A stretch of 64,000 nucleotides of DNA from a bacterium (lineage in GTDB: Bacteria > Krumholzibacteriota > Krumholzibacteriia > LZORAL124-64-63). The notes under the pieces were generated by a model. It did not search any database. It saw only the letters and a list, made by a program, of their open reading frames with translations, and was not told the origin of the DNA. Positions 52,247-61,816 of the stretch are shown one piece after another (positions within the stretch are counted from its first letter, which is position 1; each line of letters starts with the position of its first letter). The translations under genes were made by a program, and so were the position numbers. Where the stretch lies: positions 62,001 through 126,000 of the forward strand of contig JADJCK010000005.1 of the NCBI GenBank assembly GCA_016703265.1, written 5' to 3'.

Positions 52247-52905
52247 ATGTCGAAAGTGATTTTTCGCGACATCCTGCGAGATAGTAGCAAGAGGATGCGC
52301 GCAATCTCTGATCTATCTGGGCACTACAATCACCCCAGCGGTGTAGGCGACGCACGCGAGGGCGCCTTGATTGATGCTCTTAGGGAACTACTTCCGGATC
52401 GATATGCAGTGAACAAGGCGCATATTCGATTCAAATGGAACGATTTCTAACGAAATTGACGTCGTCATCTATGACAGAGTGCTGCCTTTACTGCAATGAT
52501 GGCGGCGGGCCGGCGTGTGATACCGATCGAGCGGTGTATGGAGTACTAGAGGTGAAGTCGCGCCTCAATCGCCAAACCTACCGTGAAGCCGTTGACGGCA
52601 TCAATAGCATAGCCGCCTTGCAGCGCTTTTACAAAGAGATGATCCCTGGCTTGCTGCGTACCCAGCGGCAAGTGGGCCGCGAATTGGTCTTCAGGCGTGT
52701 CCACCCGTCAGGGTACCTGGGCATCGGTCTTGGGGACGACTCCATCGGCCTCATGCTGTGGTGGCTACTTGAACTATTGACAATGAGCCAACGCCAAGCA
52801 CTGTACCGTCCGAACTACTCGAAGTACCGTGAAGCGCTTGTCGACTCGTTTGACGGCGAGATTGATGAGTGGTTTGTGAACTTGGAGCGAACTCCTGACG
52901 CATAG
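52247..52905 (+). pseudogene. DUF6602-family gene broken by two frameshifts
   Basis: Three frames make one protein: 52247-52424 (start MSKVIFRDILRDSSKRM, SGVGDAREGALIDALRELLPDRYAVNKA), about 52425-52500 in the next frame (DSNGTISNEIDVVIYDRVLPLL), then to 52905 (AVYGVLEVKSRLNRQTYREAV). The combination of GDAREGAL, NEIDVVIYD and VLEVKSRL matches DUF6602, a family with a PD-(D/E)XK-like core (D...ExK). Family function is uncertain; members are often beside defence genes. GGAGG precedes the ATG at 52247. The IS element is inserted about 75 bases after its stop. Confidence 0.65.
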
Positions 52906-52993
52906 CATTGGCCCGTGCCTTCTGGACCTCGCAGTGTCGGTGGGGCGCTGCGTCATTCAGATTGGCGTGCATGCCTAACCGTAAGCTCCCCCG

Positions 52994-53865
52994 TCAAGTA
53001 GACAGTTCGAAGGTAGAGTTTTCGGCTTCCATTCTCTGCCTGTAGACCGACGGCGGCACCTTGCCAAGGCTGTCGTGCGGTCGCTCCTCGTTGTAGTCGA
53101 GCATCCAGTTCCAGGCCAGCTCCCGCACCTGGTCAAGGTCGTCGAACAGGTACGCGCTAAGCAGCTCGTCACGGAACGTCTTGTTGAACCGCTCGATGTA
53201 GGCGTTCTGGTTCGGCTTCCCTGGCTGGATGTACGGATCTCGACGCCGTTCTGTTCGCACCAGGCCACAAACACCTCGCTCAGCAACTCCGGCCCGTTGT
53301 CGCAGCGAATCGCCTCCCGGCAAGCCGCGCCAGCTCTCTTGATCTGTTCGAGCACTCGAACAACGCGTTCGCCGGGCAACGACGTGTCGACCTCGATCGC
53401 CAGCAGTTCCCGAACGCCATCATCCAACACGTTCAGCGTCCGGAACCGGCGACCGCTGTACAGCGTGTCGTGCATGAAGTCCAGCGACCAGACCATGTTC
53501 GGTGCAGCCGGTACCGCTAACGGCTGCCGCGGGCGATCACTCAAGCGCTTCTTGGTCCGGCGCCGGTGGTTCAGCCCCAACTCGCAGTACACCCGGTACA
53601 GCCGCTTGTGATTCCACTGCCGGCCGTGCAGGCGCAGCTGGTCGTGGTACTTCCAGAAGCCTCGCCGGGGGTACTTCTCGGCAAGGCCCTGCAAGGCGTC
53701 GATCACCTCAGCGTCGCGCACCAGGCGATCCTGAGGCGTCTTGTACCACGCGGCACGCGACAGCCCGACGGCGGCACAGGCCCGCTGAACCGACAGGTTC
53801 CTTTCGGCCACCAGATACCTCACGGCTTCTCTCTGCTCCGGTGGCCTTAGAGTTTTTTTTGGATC
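52994..53865 (-). pseudogene. IS3-family transposase OrfB, frameshifted
   Basis: The DDE integrase domain is present: WSLDFMHDTLYSG (first Asp), AIRCDNGPELLSEVF (second Asp), and in a different frame NQNAYIERFNKTFRDELL (Glu). A single-base deletion near 53235 (VEIR-YIQPGKPNQNAY in the expected reading) separates the second and third catalytic residues, so the enzyme cannot be made whole from this sequence. The main frame on its own ends at 52975 and the catalytic-Glu piece spans 52994-53323. The N-terminal part is reached by -1 frameshifting from orfA. Confidence 0.8.
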
Positions 53866-54113
53866 AGGCTCTTCAGCGAGTCGTTCTCCAGGCTGAGGTC
53901 GGCGTACATCCGCTTCAGCTTGGCGTTCTCGGCCTCGAGCTCCTTGATCCGCTTCAGTTCCGGCACCGACAATCCCCCGTACTTCGACTTCCATTTGTGG
54001 TAGGTCGACGGGCTGATCCCGTGCTTGCGGCAGATATCCTTGATCGCAACCCCGGCGTCGGCCTCGTTGAGGATCGCCACGATCTGGGTCTCGGTGAATT
54101 CGGACTTCCTCAT
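53847..54113 (-). CDS. IS3-family transposase OrfA
   Basis: An 88-residue protein: RKSEFTETQIVAILNEADAG, IKDICRKHGISPSTYHKWKSKYGG (helix-turn-helix binding the IS ends) and a leucine-zipper-like C-terminus (RIKELEAENAKLKRMYADLSLEN). It ends with codons CAA AAA AAA CTC TAA, the slippery run for the programmed -1 shift that fuses OrfA to OrfB (53855-53863). It is intact. Confidence 0.9.
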   Translation of the reverse strand: MRKSEFTETQIVAILNEADAGVAIKDICRKHGISPSTYHKWKSKYGGLSVPELKRIKELEAENAKLKRMYADLSLENDSLKSLIQKKL

Positions 54114-54298
54114 CAGAACCTCCTGGCTTCAGTATGCCAGAAAGCTCTACTTCTCAACTGTCTGAATTATGGGTGAGCTTACGTAACCAGTGCAGTAATT
54201 CACGCCGCCTGGCAGGGCGATGGGTTGCGCAGGCGTCGCGCCGGCCTTCTTCTCCGTGGAGTCCCGTCCGCAGGAAGAGACAGGGGTTGCATCAAACG

Positions 54299-54825
54299 AT
54301 GAGCACGGCCTGGTACGCAGACACACGCGAGGCATTCATGGCAATGCCCTCGGACACGATAAGAGATCAATTGGCGGCGCGTGCCGCCACAGCGGGTCTC
54401 GATGTCCCGCCGGATCAAAGCGATGAGTGGTTGCATAGCACGGCAATTCTTCAAGAGCACCCGGGGATCAGGTACAGATAATCAGAAGTGCGCTGCAATC
54501 CGAAGCAGGGCATGCCGTCCATCACGTGATCTTGGAATATGACTTCCGGAGACGTGGCCTACGCATGGACTGTGTGCTTCTCGCTGCGGGAGTGCTATTT
54601 GTAGTCGAGTTCAAGAGAACATCCGTGGGCAAGGCCGAGCGCGAACAAGTTATGAACTATGCAGTAAATTTGATTGAGTTCCACAAGGTGACCCAGGACT
54701 GGTGCCGAGACGGGCTGGGTATCGTTGTCCCTGCGATTGTACAAACGTCGTCGTCAGCGCGTAGCGCGCCAAGTGGCCGGGATTTGCATCAGGCGCTTGG
54801 GAGAGCGTGGCAAGAGCGCCGATAG
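54299..54825 (+). pseudogene. N-terminal part of a DUF2075 nuclease-helicase gene (two frames)
   Basis: The piece 54299-54481 (MSTAWYADTREAFMAMPSDT, EWLHSTAILQ) continues in a second frame to 54825 as IIRSALQSEAGHAVHHVILEYDF, then MDCVLLAAGVLFVVEFKR. The DxV...VEFK pattern is a PD-(D/E)XK-like nuclease core, present at the N-terminus of DUF2075-type helicases (family knowledge). A third frame takes over at about 54830 (next entry). One frameshift lies near 54460, another near 54800. Confidence 0.6.
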
Positions 54826-56267
54826 TCTCTGGTGCCGGGACTCTCGGGCAGTCACTGAGTCTAGGACTTGCTAACGCAAGAGGCCTGTCATGCCCTGCCA
54901 TGAATGACTGGCTGACGTCGATGTTCAGTCCATCGTCTTCAATCTTGGACGCTACCCTGTCTCTGTATGGAAATCACGACGTTTCGGCGATTGCAGAACA
55001 CGCGGCGCCGGCGGAGGAAATTGCCGCGGCCACAAGAGAGATCCGCGCGTTGGCGGATGCGGCCCTGTCGCGCGGTGAAAAATTGGTGGTCTTCCTGTCG
55101 GGCGCACCCGGCGCGGGGAAGACGCTCGTGGGGCTGGATTTGGTGATGCGCGGTGAACTGGCTGCTGAAGCAGTATTTGTTACGGGCAATGCCCCGCTGG
55201 TCGAGGTGCTGCACAAAGCCCTAGCCACATCGTACCTGGCTTCGGGAAGGCGCGGCGGTTCGTGGGCGGCAACAGGCTATCGGCGTGAGGATTCTGCGAT
55301 TGTAGCGGGTGCCGCCACCCACAAAATCGTGAAAGCTCATCGATTCTTGGGTAGCATCGGTTCCCGCCATGCCAATGTCGACGGTCGGATACTTGTCTTC
55401 GACGAAGCTCAGCGAACCTACGCCAAGGGCCGGCCCGTACAGGGGCGCGCGCTTGTCGATCACGAGGCGAATCTAGTGTTGTCCGCGCAAGAGGAGTCGT
55501 TTCGGGGTCAGGGTTCCGTTGTTGTCGCGTTGATTGGACACAATCAGGCAATTAATAGCGGTGAGCGGGGAATGGTTGCGTGGCTTGAAGCCGCTGACGC
55601 GCTAGGTTGGACTTTCGCGGCTTGCGATGACACGATGAATTTGGCTGAACTTGATGGTGACACGCGATGGAAGGGCCACGAGAGACGAATCCGCATGGCG
55701 AATGGGCATCTGCGGCAGTCGATGCGGTTTTACCGCAATGTCGAAATGGAGCAATGGGCGGACGCCGTGCTCTCAAATGATGCTCCCAGGTCCGGCGAAA
55801 TCGCTCAGCGTCTTCGTGCGGCCGGCATCGAGATTCAGATGACTCGCGACCTAGAATCGGCACGAGAGTGGGCGCGCGACAGGGCTGTTGGGGGATTGCG
55901 CGCTGGCATTATAGCGTCGGGCCAGGCGCGACGATTAGCTGCTGCCGGCCTGTTTGTCGATCACAAGCCCGACATCGCGAGCTGGATGCTTGCGCCTAGC
56001 GCGGACCTGCGATCGTCAAACGCGCTAGAAACCGTCCAGAACCAATACCAGGTGCAGGGGCTCGAACTCGATTTTACCATCGTTGCGTGGGACCTGGATC
56101 TGCGGCGTGGCTTGAGTGGCTGGCAATCTCACAAGATAGTCGGTGATGGATGGCGCAAGGACCGGCATTCTGGGAATCGCATCGAACGGATATCGAGTGC
56201 TCTTGACAAGATCGAGGCGTGGCATGCTGCTGTATGTCCCAGAAGGGGATGTCAGTGGTCGAGATGA
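54807..56267 (+). CDS. DUF2075-family DNA/RNA helicase domain, part of a frameshifted gene
   Basis: A 486-residue frame. The helicase part has SPSSSILDATLSLYGNHDV, Walker A SGAPGAGKTLVG (about residue 100), ILVFDEAQRTY (Walker B), VVVALIGHNQAIN, LRQSMRFYRN and, at the end, TVQNQYQVQGLELDFTIVAWD. These are the DUF2075/Schlafen-type helicase motifs. The first 30 residues or so are probably out-of-frame sequence. The true C-terminus (NGYRVLLTRSRRGMLLYVPEGD) is encoded in another frame ending at 56355, so there is a third frameshift near 56170. Together with the previous entry it makes one gene, 54299-56355. Likely defence-related. Confidence 0.75.
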   Translation: MARAPIVSGAGTLGQSLSLGLANARGLSCPAMNDWLTSMFSPSSSILDATLSLYGNHDVSAIAEHAAPAEEIAAATREIRALADAALSRGEKLVVFLSGAPGAGKTLVGLDLVMRGELAAEAVFVTGNAPLVEVLHKALATSYLASGRRGGSWAATGYRREDSAIVAGAATHKIVKAHRFLGSIGSRHANVDGRILVFDEAQRTYAKGRPVQGRALVDHEANLVLSAQEESFRGQGSVVVALIGHNQAINSGERGMVAWLEAADALGWTFAACDDTMNLAELDGDTRWKGHERRIRMANGHLRQSMRFYRNVEMEQWADAVLSNDAPRSGEIAQRLRAAGIEIQMTRDLESAREWARDRAVGGLRAGIIASGQARRLAAAGLFVDHKPDIASWMLAPSADLRSSNALETVQNQYQVQGLELDFTIVAWDLDLRRGLSGWQSHKIVGDGWRKDRHSGNRIERISSALDKIEAWHAAVCPRRGCQWSR

Positions 56268-56355
56268 TACCCGGCCGCCGCATGAGTATAATGCCATAGC
56301 CAAATTCCTGGAACATTGTGGTGTAGTGAAATTGCGGGCCCGCGATGTCGCCTGA
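56143..56355 (+). pseudogene. Out-of-frame C-terminus of the DUF2075 helicase
   Basis: NGYRVLLTRSRRGMLLYVPEGD is the conserved C-terminal helicase motif of this family (YRVLLTRxRxGxxIYVP). It follows the 54807 frame after a one-base shift near 56170. Confidence 0.65.
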
Positions 56356-56802
56356 ATGCAAGAAAGGACTGCCACCTCTGGTGTGTCGCGACATCTTTTG
56401 GGGCTCTAGGTTACGCGGTTCGCGTTGCACGTGCTGGTCCGGATTCTGATCGCAATAGCGTCGTTGAAGATTCCGGGAATAATTGCGAATTGGACAATAG
56501 CGGGGAAGTCCGGGCGATCGGCGGGACGAACTATGTCAGTAGGCGGGCCCGAGGCCATCCCGTCAACGAGAAGTGGGCGGCAGCGGGTCTCGGCCACGGC
56601 TTCCACGCGTGAGACTCTGGCGAAATCTCGGTGCTTTCGGTCCATTTTCCACAGTGTGTGTCTCTTGGCAGGCAATCGAGCAGGTAAGGTGTCTCTAGCG
56701 AGCGCATCGCGATAAGGCTGGCGGGAGTGACCTCGTCATGCAGCGAGCAATCTTTCGCGAGGACAACTTGAATGAGGACCCAGTTGGCGAGATTGGCCGC
56801 AG
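56356..56802. other. Gene-free interval between converging genes
   Basis: Some 450 bases between the DUF2075 gene (plus) and the DUF3883 gene (minus). Frames of 90-98 residues exist on both strands but none resembles a protein family or has a convincing ribosome site. No clear terminator or repeat was seen. Confidence 0.5.
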
Positions 56803-57489
56803 CTACATTGGCTTCATTCCGTGACAGGAAGAATCGACGCTCGTTTCCTCGATGGTTGTCTTGACCTCGAGTTGCTTCTTGATGCCATTGCGCGTCGACA
56901 AGATGTCATAACCGAAGGCGTCGCTAAGCTGCGACATCCACGCAGCTTCGCATCCCGATTGCAATTCGCCGCGAAAAACGATCTCTTCACCGAGCTTTCC
57001 GAGCCAGTGTCGAAATAGGTCGGAATTGTCCGCAGTGCGCCGGGCAGATCGTAGTACTACATCGCGATATTGCGCCAGCCATGCCAAGTGGTTCTCGACA
57101 TGGGTCGGAAGATACTCGGCCAACACAGTGTCGCCACATACGGCCGTCATGAGCCACTGCGGCTTGCTCACTTCGAGCAAAATGCGGGCGATCATGGCAA
57201 GAGTGATGTTGTCGGCGTGGTGGCCGAGAGACGCCAGCCGGTCACCCAAGATGATCGAATCGTCGCCGATCTTCGCCAGTTGTTGATCGATCAAATACTG
57301 AGCCATCGCGTCGAAATCCGCTGTGCCGGCGATAAATGCTGGCAGGCGTCGAGCCGCGGCTGTCCACTCGCTAATGCTAGGCCTCTTGCCGGTCTTGGCC
57401 GCGTAAACCAGCAGGTACACGCAATGGCAATGTCCGCGTGTCGGGGTCAACGCGTTGCCTCGGAGATATGCTGAATTGTGCAATCCCAA
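56803..57489 (-). CDS. DUF3883-like protein with PD-(D/E)XK-type C-terminus
   Basis: A 228-residue protein, last gene of the five-gene minus-strand operon. The C-terminal region reads LGEEIVFRGE, then FGYDILSTRNG...QLEVKTT. A Glu, a D-I-x-S strand and an E-V-K triad are the DUF3883/restriction-endonuclease-like arrangement. The N-terminal 150 residues are helical and unassigned. It overlaps the helicase end by about 40 bases. It may be the nuclease of the system. The frame is intact, although the start is uncertain. Confidence 0.7.
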   Translation of the reverse strand: MGLHNSAYLRGNALTPTRGHCHCVYLLVYAAKTGKRPSISEWTAAARRLPAFIAGTADFDAMAQYLIDQQLAKIGDDSIILGDRLASLGHHADNITLAMIARILLEVSKPQWLMTAVCGDTVLAEYLPTHVENHLAWLAQYRDVVLRSARRTADNSDLFRHWLGKLGEEIVFRGELQSGCEAAWMSQLSDAFGYDILSTRNGIKKQLEVKTTIEETSVDSSCHGMKPM

Positions 57490-58186
57490 TCAGAAGATTC
57501 CACGACGGACCCGGCGTTGGTCTCTGGCGCATCCCCATCCTGGGCGACGTACTCCTCAGGAAGTGAAACCGCGACAAGAGCGGGGTCGTCCATCAGTGCC
57601 GCAAGTGTCACCACCTTCGCCCGCAGGCGGCCATCGACAACTTGATCGATGGAATTCTTGCTTGCAAGGATCGTGAAGCGAGTTTGTGTGTCGTCCGGCA
57701 GTCCAAGACGGTGAATTCTGTCTTGCTCTGCGGGTAGTGCCCCGCACTGAATGTCCTGTCCAGATATACCGCGTGGTGGCACCAGTGATGCAAGCTGATT
57801 CCCTCCCCACATGCCGCAGGATTTGCAAGCAGCACAGAACAGGTCGAATCGTAGCGGAATCTGTCGAGTTGTTCTTCTCGTGTAGTTACAGCGGACTTTG
57901 AGGCTGAGTCGACCGGGGGAATGCCTCCGTGCACAATCGCTGGATTCCACTCGGCAAGCAGGCGACGTAGCTGTCGCAGATTGCGCACAAAGCTGGACCA
58001 AATAAGAACCTTTTCGCCATTCTCCGCGGCTGCACCGACGATGCGCAAAATTTCGCGGTACTTCCATGGGAGCTCGTAGTCGGTATAGCGGGAAAGAAGG
58101 TCGCGGAGCTGTTCGTCGCCGCGCAAGTCCAGCGGCGCGTGGTGGAACGCAATATCATCGTCCGAATCGGACCCGGCGACGAGCAA
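57447..58186 (-). pseudogene. C-terminal helicase half of the SNF2 protein (two further frames)
   Basis: The frame 58186-57740 gives VAGSDSDDDIAFHHAPLDLRGD, KVLIWSSFVRNLRQLRRLL, VLLANPAACGEGISLHHWCHHAVYLDRTFSAGHY. Another frame continues to 57447 with QDRIHRLGLPDDTQTRFTIL and SIDQVVDGRLRAKVVTLAALM. These are motifs IV-VI of SNF2 helicases (IHRLG = motif VI). The frameshifts are near 58190 and 57750. Confidence 0.7.
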
Positions 58187-59217
58187 AGCGGGTTCGTCGC
58201 TGCTTCGAGCAGATACATAACGATCTTGCCAAGCTTGCGGAGGGAGTGCTTGCCGGCTCCGTCGAGAGCGAAGGAACCGCGATAGCGCCCGACAAGAGCG
58301 GAATAGATAGCGTCCTGAACCGCGCCCATCGGGTGTACGAGGAGCTCGATCTGGGTCGGAGGAAGTCCGAGGTCTGATTTCCTTGTCCGCACGAAGTAGC
58401 GCGATATGGCTTCATTGGTTGCGGCGAGCGCGCTTGGCGGGCAATCGACACGACTCTCCATGGCGCAGCTGGGCAGGATTTGATTTGCTTGACCAGGGTA
58501 AAGGAATTCAATCATGGCGACCAAGTCGTGGGGGCCTTGCGGCGTTGGTGTGCCAGTGAGAATATCGCGCCGTACGCCCGAGTATGCCATGTCGAGTGCG
58601 GCTCGCCCGTGCTTGCCGGCGCCCCCTCTCTTCACGCGATGGGCTTCATCTAGTACAATGTGCGTGCGAGCGCTTGCGGTCCATTCTTGCAAGCGCATAT
58701 AGTCGCTGCAGAGACGGTGGTAGTTTGTAAGCATAATGTCTGCGGTTGCGGACAATGCGCTTTCGGGCCCCAGATGTACGGCGACTTTTGGCGGTCGGAA
58801 AAAGCAGACTTCGGCATCATCCTTCCAGGCGGCAAATGCGGTCAGAGGTGCCACTACTAGCATGCGTTCCACACGCCCTGTAGCCCGCAGTAGCGCAAAA
58901 CATGCGAGGGCCACGCTTGTCTTGCCGGCACCCGGAACAGAGAAGTCCGCTCCGTGTGGTAGTGCCAGCAAATGCCCCAGGTTGCTAAGTTGAAATGGCT
59001 TGAGGCTGCGGCGAAACCCCGCCTCGTGCAAACGTTGAACTGATTGCAGTATCCAATTCCGGCACGCGGTCCAAAGCCGCAGTGCGCTGAACCCGGTCGT
59101 CCGCCAGCAGGCGCAGGCGTGCCAACATGGCCGGCCCAAATGTGACTTCCGCGCGAAACATCCGTTGGACATCGCGCAGGACCTCAAGGTTAGCCAGCAT
59201 AACTTCGACGCGCACAA
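57886..59217 (-). CDS. SNF2-type helicase, main frame of a broken gene
   Basis: A frame of 443 residues. The real protein sequence runs from about 59060 (LHEAGFRRSLKPFQLSNLGHLLALPHGADFSVPGAGKTSVAL = motif I). Then MLVVAPLTAFAAWKDD (Ia), IMLTNYHRL, HIVLDEAHRVK (II) and DILTGTPTPQGPHDLVAMIEFL (III). The start of this frame is an artefact; the true start is at 59356 in another frame. It is the fourth gene of the five-gene operon. SNF2 ATPases in defence systems translocate along DNA and drive a nuclease. Motif order is complete across the fragments. Confidence 0.8.
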   Translation of the reverse strand: MCASKLCWLTLRSCAMSNGCFARKSHLGRPCWHACACWRTTGFSALRLWTACRNWILQSVQRLHEAGFRRSLKPFQLSNLGHLLALPHGADFSVPGAGKTSVALACFALLRATGRVERMLVVAPLTAFAAWKDDAEVCFFRPPKVAVHLGPESALSATADIMLTNYHRLCSDYMRLQEWTASARTHIVLDEAHRVKRGGAGKHGRAALDMAYSGVRRDILTGTPTPQGPHDLVAMIEFLYPGQANQILPSCAMESRVDCPPSALAATNEAISRYFVRTRKSDLGLPPTQIELLVHPMGAVQDAIYSALVGRYRGSFALDGAGKHSLRKLGKIVMYLLEAATNPLCSSPGPIRTMILRSTTRRWTCAATNSSATFFPAIPTTSSHGSTAKFCASSVQPRRMAKRFLFGPALCAICDSYVACLPSGIQRLCTEAFPRSTQPQSPL

Positions 59218-59356
59218 TCATATGATAATGGTCGCCGCCCGTGATTCCGCGGGCGACGGCTTCCTCAAGTCGCGCCCACGCGCCGGTGGGAGTTTGCGCA
59301 CTGCGCGTAACTATGACGTTGGGTTGTGGTGCGCCCTGAAGCTCGAGGCTGATCAT
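58985..59356 (-). pseudogene. True N-terminus of the SNF2 helicase
   Basis: The ATG at 59356 overlaps the stop of the ParB-like gene (ATGA), which fixes it as the start. The frame encodes about 100 residues (ISLELQGAPQPNVIVTRS, DHYHMIVRVEVMLANLEVLRD, PAMLARLRLLADDRVQR) before a one-base shift near 59060 moves the reading into the 59217 frame. Confidence 0.65.
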
Positions 59357-59950
59357 CGCTTCTCCGTCAGTTGGTCCACCGCCGAAAGAAACGTAGTTAG
59401 CCGTCCTTGAAATGCGGTTTCATCCCATTCGGGCATGAGTCGCGCGGCGTCTAGTGCAGAAATGGCCTTAAGTGTCGCTTTTGAAGCGCGCTCCAATGCG
59501 GCCAGAGGTGCGTGCGCAGTCTCATGGGCGTCCTGGGCATCTTGCGCGTCATCTGCCACGCGGTCGATGGCTTGTTTGGCAAGGTCACATAGATCTTGAT
59601 AGTCAGCAGTGTCCCCGGTCGTGAGCAGCACGGGCTGCTTTTTATCCAGCCGCGCCAGATACTCAAGAACAGTTCTCGTGCACGAGGGCGCATTCGCACC
59701 TCAAGCACATCATCGTACGCTAACAGCCGGAGAGTCGGCGGCCGCGGCCTCGCGCGCCACGTTAACCAGGGGCGCATAGCGATCATCGTTCTGTAACTCG
59801 GCGTCAACTCGGGCAGAAGCGTCGTCGCGGCGGAGGTGACGTAGGTCTCGGTAGTTGACGCCCGTGAGGGTGCCAAGATAGTAGACGTCCCGGACTGATT
59901 CACCATGGGTGCCTGGGCGATTGCGAGTGGAGTTTTGCGGTTCAGAACGC
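59353..59950 (-). pseudogene. C-terminal part of the ParB-like protein (several frames)
   Basis: After the 60673 frame stops at 59942, expected sequence continues with SVRDVYYLGTLTGVNYRDLR in the frame of 59710-59988, and then YQDLCDLAKQAIDRVADDAQ and LMPEWDETAFQGRLTTFLSAV in the frame of 59353-59631. It ends with LTEKR at 59353, whose TGA overlaps the helicase ATG. Confidence 0.55.
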
Positions 59951-60673
59951 AGACTCGTGATCCTTGAAATCCGCAAGTTGCTTCGCACCCTGGCTCAATT
60001 CTACCAGTTGGTATACTTGTTTAAGCTTGTCGTGTGCATCCTGGACGTCACGCGTGCTGCGGTGCATGATCTTGGCCACATGCTGATAACTGCGAGCGTT
60101 CTTCTCGTAAAGTTCCTCGATAAGAAGGGCCTCGTTAATCCACGAGTACTCCTGCTTGAAGTCCCGAGCGATTTGGAGTTCGGTTTCGAGAAGTAGGATC
60201 TCATCGTGATTGGCGTCGTCGGGGAGAACAAGACACTGGACGTATTTGCAGTTTAGATTGTGGTCATCGCGGAGCATCCGCCGTAGTGCGGCCACGCGCC
60301 TGTTGCCATTGATTAGCACGCCCTCTGCCGTAACAACAGCAGGCTCGCGCTGCCCGCGCTCGCCAATGTCAGCGCACAAATCCGCGAATCCATCCTGTGA
60401 CGCGATGATCTGCATTTGTACGTCCTGGGCGTGGGCCCCCAGGGGGTCTGCGCTAAAGAGATCCGGCTGGCCAAGGCTGTGCTCCTTCTGCTGCTGTTCC
60501 GCGCGTGTGCGGTGATTGAGGGTGTAAAAGCGCACCCAATCCACTTCGAGTGAGACCTTGTATAATAGCTTTTCTGCACGCGGCCACGCGATCAACTCGA
60601 CCCGCTGAGTCTGTGAATTGATGCGGCCTTTGATGTATTCAAGGCGCTCTTGGTCCAGTCCTCGGTTGCTCAT
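59942..60673 (-). CDS. ParB-like (ParB/Sulfiredoxin-fold) protein, N-terminal part
   Basis: A 243-residue frame. QPDLFSADPLGAHAQDVQMQII, SQDGFADLCADIGERGQREPAVVTAEGVLINGNRRVAALRRM matches the ParB/Srx N-terminal domain (GxRxPxxV...xxINGNRRxAA). A helix-turn-helix-like segment follows (NEALLIEELYEKNARSYQHVAKIMHRSTRDVQDAHD). ParB-like proteins hydrolyse CTP or nick DNA, and stand-alone members accompany defence genes. It is the third gene of the operon, 1 base after the zinc-ribbon gene. Confidence 0.8.
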   Translation of the reverse strand: MSNRGLDQERLEYIKGRINSQTQRVELIAWPRAEKLLYKVSLEVDWVRFYTLNHRTRAEQQQKEHSLGQPDLFSADPLGAHAQDVQMQIIASQDGFADLCADIGERGQREPAVVTAEGVLINGNRRVAALRRMLRDDHNLNCKYVQCLVLPDDANHDEILLLETELQIARDFKQEYSWINEALLIEELYEKNARSYQHVAKIMHRSTRDVQDAHDKLKQVYQLVELSQGAKQLADFKDHESAF

Positions 60674-60674
60674 T

Positions 60675-61516
60675 TTAGCCCCTCACTGATGTGCAGCGTG
60701 CGGTGCCGAATCTCATGGAGATGTCTTTGCGCTTGCGGCCGTGGATTTGTTGAAAGTCTATGCGCCCGATGTTGTCTGGTGCTTCGGCGGCCGAAATGCC
60801 GAACGCACCGAGAAGACGCTCTGGGAACTGCAAGGCGGTGGTCGCCTCTTCGCGTTTGGAGGCTCTGCTGGGAAGCTTCATCATGTACGACATATACGCA
60901 CGGTGGTGGCATGGCGATATTCGATCCCAATTGCGCGCTGCTGGCGCGGGCATGGGCGCTGGGGTGTTCCGCAGGGGACTGAAAAGATGACGCCATCCAG
61001 GTGATCGTCGGGGTTGCTGGCGAGCTTCTTTTTGATGCGTGATGCGCCGCGCCAAACATGATCTCCCGGATGCTGCTGAAGGCTGTTGCAAATCCACCAC
61101 AAATAGAGTTCGTCCGCCCACGCCGGTCGGTGCCAGTTGGCGCTGCTGTGGGCGCCGTCAGGGTACCCTTTTTGAATCAGGGCGATAGTTCTACTTTGCC
61201 CAAGTTCAATGCGATATACCGTGTCGCTGGTGCGCGCTGGTGCGGAGTAATTACTAATTGCGCCCCGTTCGCGCAAGAATGCTAGAAACGTCTCCGCAAA
61301 CTGACGTCTGTCTTGATTTGAGGCGGCGAGGCGACCGCGTATGCGCTCGATTGCTGCCGGCAGAGCGCTGACGTACTCGTCGCGTGTAAGTCCAAATCCA
61401 TTGAGCACCGAGTCGTTCTCCGAGAGGGAGATGTGTATGAGGTTGACAATGTGGTCAATGATCTCCCCGGGAGGCGCGCCGCAATGGCGGCATGGAGAGC
61501 CGTTGGCGGCACTCAT
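60675..61516 (-). pseudogene. Zinc-ribbon protein of the methyltransferase operon, frameshifted
   Basis: The ATG at 61516 overlaps the methyltransferase stop (ATGA) and has AGGAG ahead. The main frame (to 60881) encodes SPCRHCGAPPGEIIDHI (Cys9, Cys12) and ERGAISNYSAPARTSDTVYRIELGQS, then KGYPDGAHSSANWHRPAWADELYLWW and HVWRGASRIKKKLASNPDDHLDGVIF. After a shift near 61000 the C-terminus reads AYMSYMMKLPSRASKREEAT, FPERLLGAFGISAAEAPDNIGRIDF and ends at 60675. I recognise no family. A position directly after a C5 methyltransferase gene suits a restriction or specificity partner, but that is inference. Confidence 0.65.
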
Positions 61517-61816
61517 CGCTCCTGACTCCTCTTCTTTGTGGCGCGCCACGCTTCAATGTGGCGGTCGACCTTTTTGAGAAAATGCCCGTCGCCGGACTGG
61601 TGGCCTTGGGCTTCTCTGCGAGATCGATCCTTTCCCACATCGGCAATCGTCGGTGCACCGGCCAGCTTGTCGAGCAGGTTTATGGCCAGGTAGTGAACGA
61701 CAGGCACCGCAACGCCATCACCCATGGCCATGTATGCGTCATTGTATGTGAAGTGATCGGGGAAAAATGGCTTGCGTTCCAGGCAGCATCCCCGAATCGT
61801 TCAGTGAAAATTCCCA
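61513..61816 (-). pseudogene. Out-of-frame C-terminal part of the cytosine methyltransferase
   Basis: NLQSRLLSRIEAARLMGIF and DAAWNASHF in the 61680-62168 frame, then MAMGDGVAVPVVHYLAINLL in the 61513-61731 frame, complete motifs IX-X of a C5 methyltransferase. The gene therefore ends at 61513, with frameshifts near 61860 and 61740. Confidence 0.7.

Larger units (their letters stand above)
52981..54182 (-). mobile_element. IS3-family insertion sequence
   Basis: About 1.2 kb bounded by imperfect inverted repeats of about 38 bases: the left end reads GTAAGCTCCCCCGTCAAGTA and the right end, read inwards on the other strand, GTAAGCTCACCCATAATTCA; both continue with GACAGTT and then GTAGAG. It holds orfA and orfB with the classic A8 slippery site. 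I could not define a target duplication. The OrfA sequence style is that of the IS2/IS407 side of the family (from memory). Confidence 0.85.

Noticed and set aside
52975..54190. Target-site duplication of the IS3 element
   Set aside because: Sequences beside the inverted repeats (CTAACC left, GTAACC right) give no consistent 3-5-base direct repeat at one choice of ends.
56316..56715. Open frames of 90-98 residues between the DUF2075 and DUF3883 genes
   Set aside because: No ribosome sites, no family motifs, and mutually overlapping on both strands; treated as non-coding.
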